The notes under the pieces: model-generated
The model's input: the letters and a program-made list of their open reading frames with translations, nothing else
Told to the model about the DNA's origin: nothing
Database searches by the model: none
Made by a program: the position numbers and the translations under genes
Part shown: positions 62,626-64,000 of the stretch, piece by piece
Numbering within the stretch: the stretch's first letter is position 1
How the letters are laid out: the number at the start of each line of letters is the position of its first letter
Assembly (NCBI GenBank): GCA_030141605.1
Contig: JAQGDQ010000287.1
Coordinates: forward strand, 149,501 to 213,500
Source of the DNA: Tubiluchus corallicola
Lineage: Eukaryota > Priapulida > Priapulimorpha > Priapulimorphida > Tubiluchidae
DNA length: 64,000 nucleotides
Direction: 5' to 3'

Positions 62626-64000
62626 TAGCTACTGGCAACAGTACATCTTTTGGCTAGGATCAAGGCTCGAACTTCAACAACGCAGGTTCACAGCACAGTT
62701 TAACTTGGGCTGCTTTTGTAAGGACATGGCAGATACGGATATACTAAAGTATTATATTCTATTGTAGATTGTGAGGCTTGCTTGGTAGAAATTATTATAA
62801 CTGCTGCTATTTGTTATAATCTAAATTCTACATCGTTAGAAAATTCCAAAAATCTACATTTGTAGTTTCGATAAAATGACAGACCCACTGGGCAACTGGA
62901 CCCAAAAAACGATGTACCAAAAGCTTTCTAATTCTCGTTTCTAATTCTCATCACTTCTATCTTCACAAATGAAGAATGAGTCCAACGTTCTTGATGAAAT
63001 GACTCATTTCATTCAGTTTTATCGAGAAACTCGTGCTGTTGTTCATCGATTAATGACCATCAGAGCTTCAAAATGGTGACAACACCAAACGATGCATAAA
63101 ATAAGCGTTCTTTATTTAAAACTGAATGCTCATTGAATCTCTTTCTCATATTATTCTCTGCCTACACTTATTCCATTGAGTTTCTTCAATACAGGGAGAG
63201 GGAGGGGGAGACTCTATGCACTTCCCATTTTGCTGACGCAAAATAAACAATTCAATTTCGTACCCAAAATTATCAAAGTCGGTACCCTTGGGACGACCTT
63301 ACATCAGCTTTTAGGAAAATCGTGGAGGGGTAGAAAAAATGAAATCCAAACTAACACTTCCGCCTAATACGTTTAAGTTCAACGGTCCGCTATAACCATA
63401 TGTCGCTTAAAAGCATTCACTGTACCAACCGCTAAATGTAATAACATGGCGATTGCTGCAGGAATATTAACGCACAAGTTTCTAATTTCCCGTGGAGTTT
63501 ATCATAATTGGATTCCCTCCCCGTCACGGCACCCCGCCGAAGTGGTACCGGCTTCCCTTTCAATGTGTGGAGGGATGGAGCGCCTGGCACTGCAATTCAC
63601 TCCCCATGTGTGATTTCGCATTATGTACAACATGTGACAACTATTTAGCCCTCCATTTGATAATAAATTCTAAAATACTAAAAAAGCTTGATAATGACAA
63701 CCATTTTGAAAGAGAAATAAAATTTGCAAAGCAGGTTGAACGTTATTAGTCGAAGCAATTGGTACAGCTACTCATATTAAATTCACAGACATGATTTTAA
63801 AAAGATCTCTTCAATGCATCAATACCAATCTCTTAATACAAGTTAAGGGTATTAAATTAAATTTCTGATCTGCTGATTGAGCGTTTATGTGAAATCATAG
63901 TAATACTGAGAGCCTCTTAAAAACACCCGCCCCTCCAAAACAAGTTATACAATCATGTGGAAGCAATTTCACGGCGCAATCTGCGAAACATTCTGGCCAA
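62626..64000. other. Non-coding right edge
   Basis: Short frames at 63176-63367 and 63492-63749 have no recognisable motif or codon signature. A CGCTTAAAAGCATTCACTGTA segment near 63404 resembles the end of the TA-target MITE family. Nothing else is supported. Confidence 0.4.

Noticed and set aside
63492-63749. 85-codon plus-strand frame
   Set aside because: No motif recognised, and no promoter or exon pattern around it.

Overview
The window is metazoan nuclear DNA: AT-rich, with spliced genes whose short exons (56-587 nt) have consensus GT/AG borders, long introns and a heavy load of microsatellites, minisatellites and small transposable elements. The gene content (a kinase-less FGF receptor-like gene, NELF-A, an M1 ectoaminopeptidase, an ionotropic glutamate receptor) and the intron sizes suggest a non-vertebrate animal. 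I cannot name the species from the sequence.

Layout. (1) 1-632, plus strand: 3' terminal coding exon of an ionotropic glutamate receptor-like gene, with a poly(A) signal near 806. (2) About 1919-13805, minus strand: the NELF-A gene (pausing factor for RNA polymerase II). Eight exons are secure and two weak 3' exons are proposed. Its introns hold a 16-copy 41-bp minisatellite, a hAT MITE with a perfect 8-bp target duplication, a piggyBac-like MITE and other repeats. (3) 13806-16813: intergenic, with a LINE 3' fragment. (4) 16814-33136, minus strand: a complete 20-exon M1 aminopeptidase (aminopeptidase N-like). The joined exons total 2991 nt, encode 996 residues and carry every catalytic motif. 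Its introns carry a solo LTR, a LINE fragment, many simple repeats, and a minisatellite that begins exactly at a 5' splice site. (5) 33137-37788: intergenic, with a 5S-like SINE, an RTE-type LINE remnant and a 49-bp tandem repeat. (6) 37789-47616, minus strand: the last eight coding exons of FGFRL1 (acid box, Ig2, Ig3, transmembrane segment, short tyrosine-rich tail, no kinase). (7) 47617-64000: no secure exon, probably FGFRL1 5' intron or intergenic DNA. It holds SINEs, large (GA)n and GTG/GAT arrays, and an 82-bp tandem array.

The three principal genes lie head-to-tail on the minus strand (FGFRL1, aminopeptidase, NELF-A), and the receptor gene converges on NELF-A from the left. They do not form a pathway. 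The notable point is synteny: FGFRL1 and NELFA also share a small region (4p16.3) in human, so their proximity here may be ancestral. I see no bacterial or viral system, and no wholly new enzyme system. The most unusual structures are the splice-site-anchored minisatellite at 28.9-29.6 kb and the tRNA-like foldback elements in the FGFRL1 introns.
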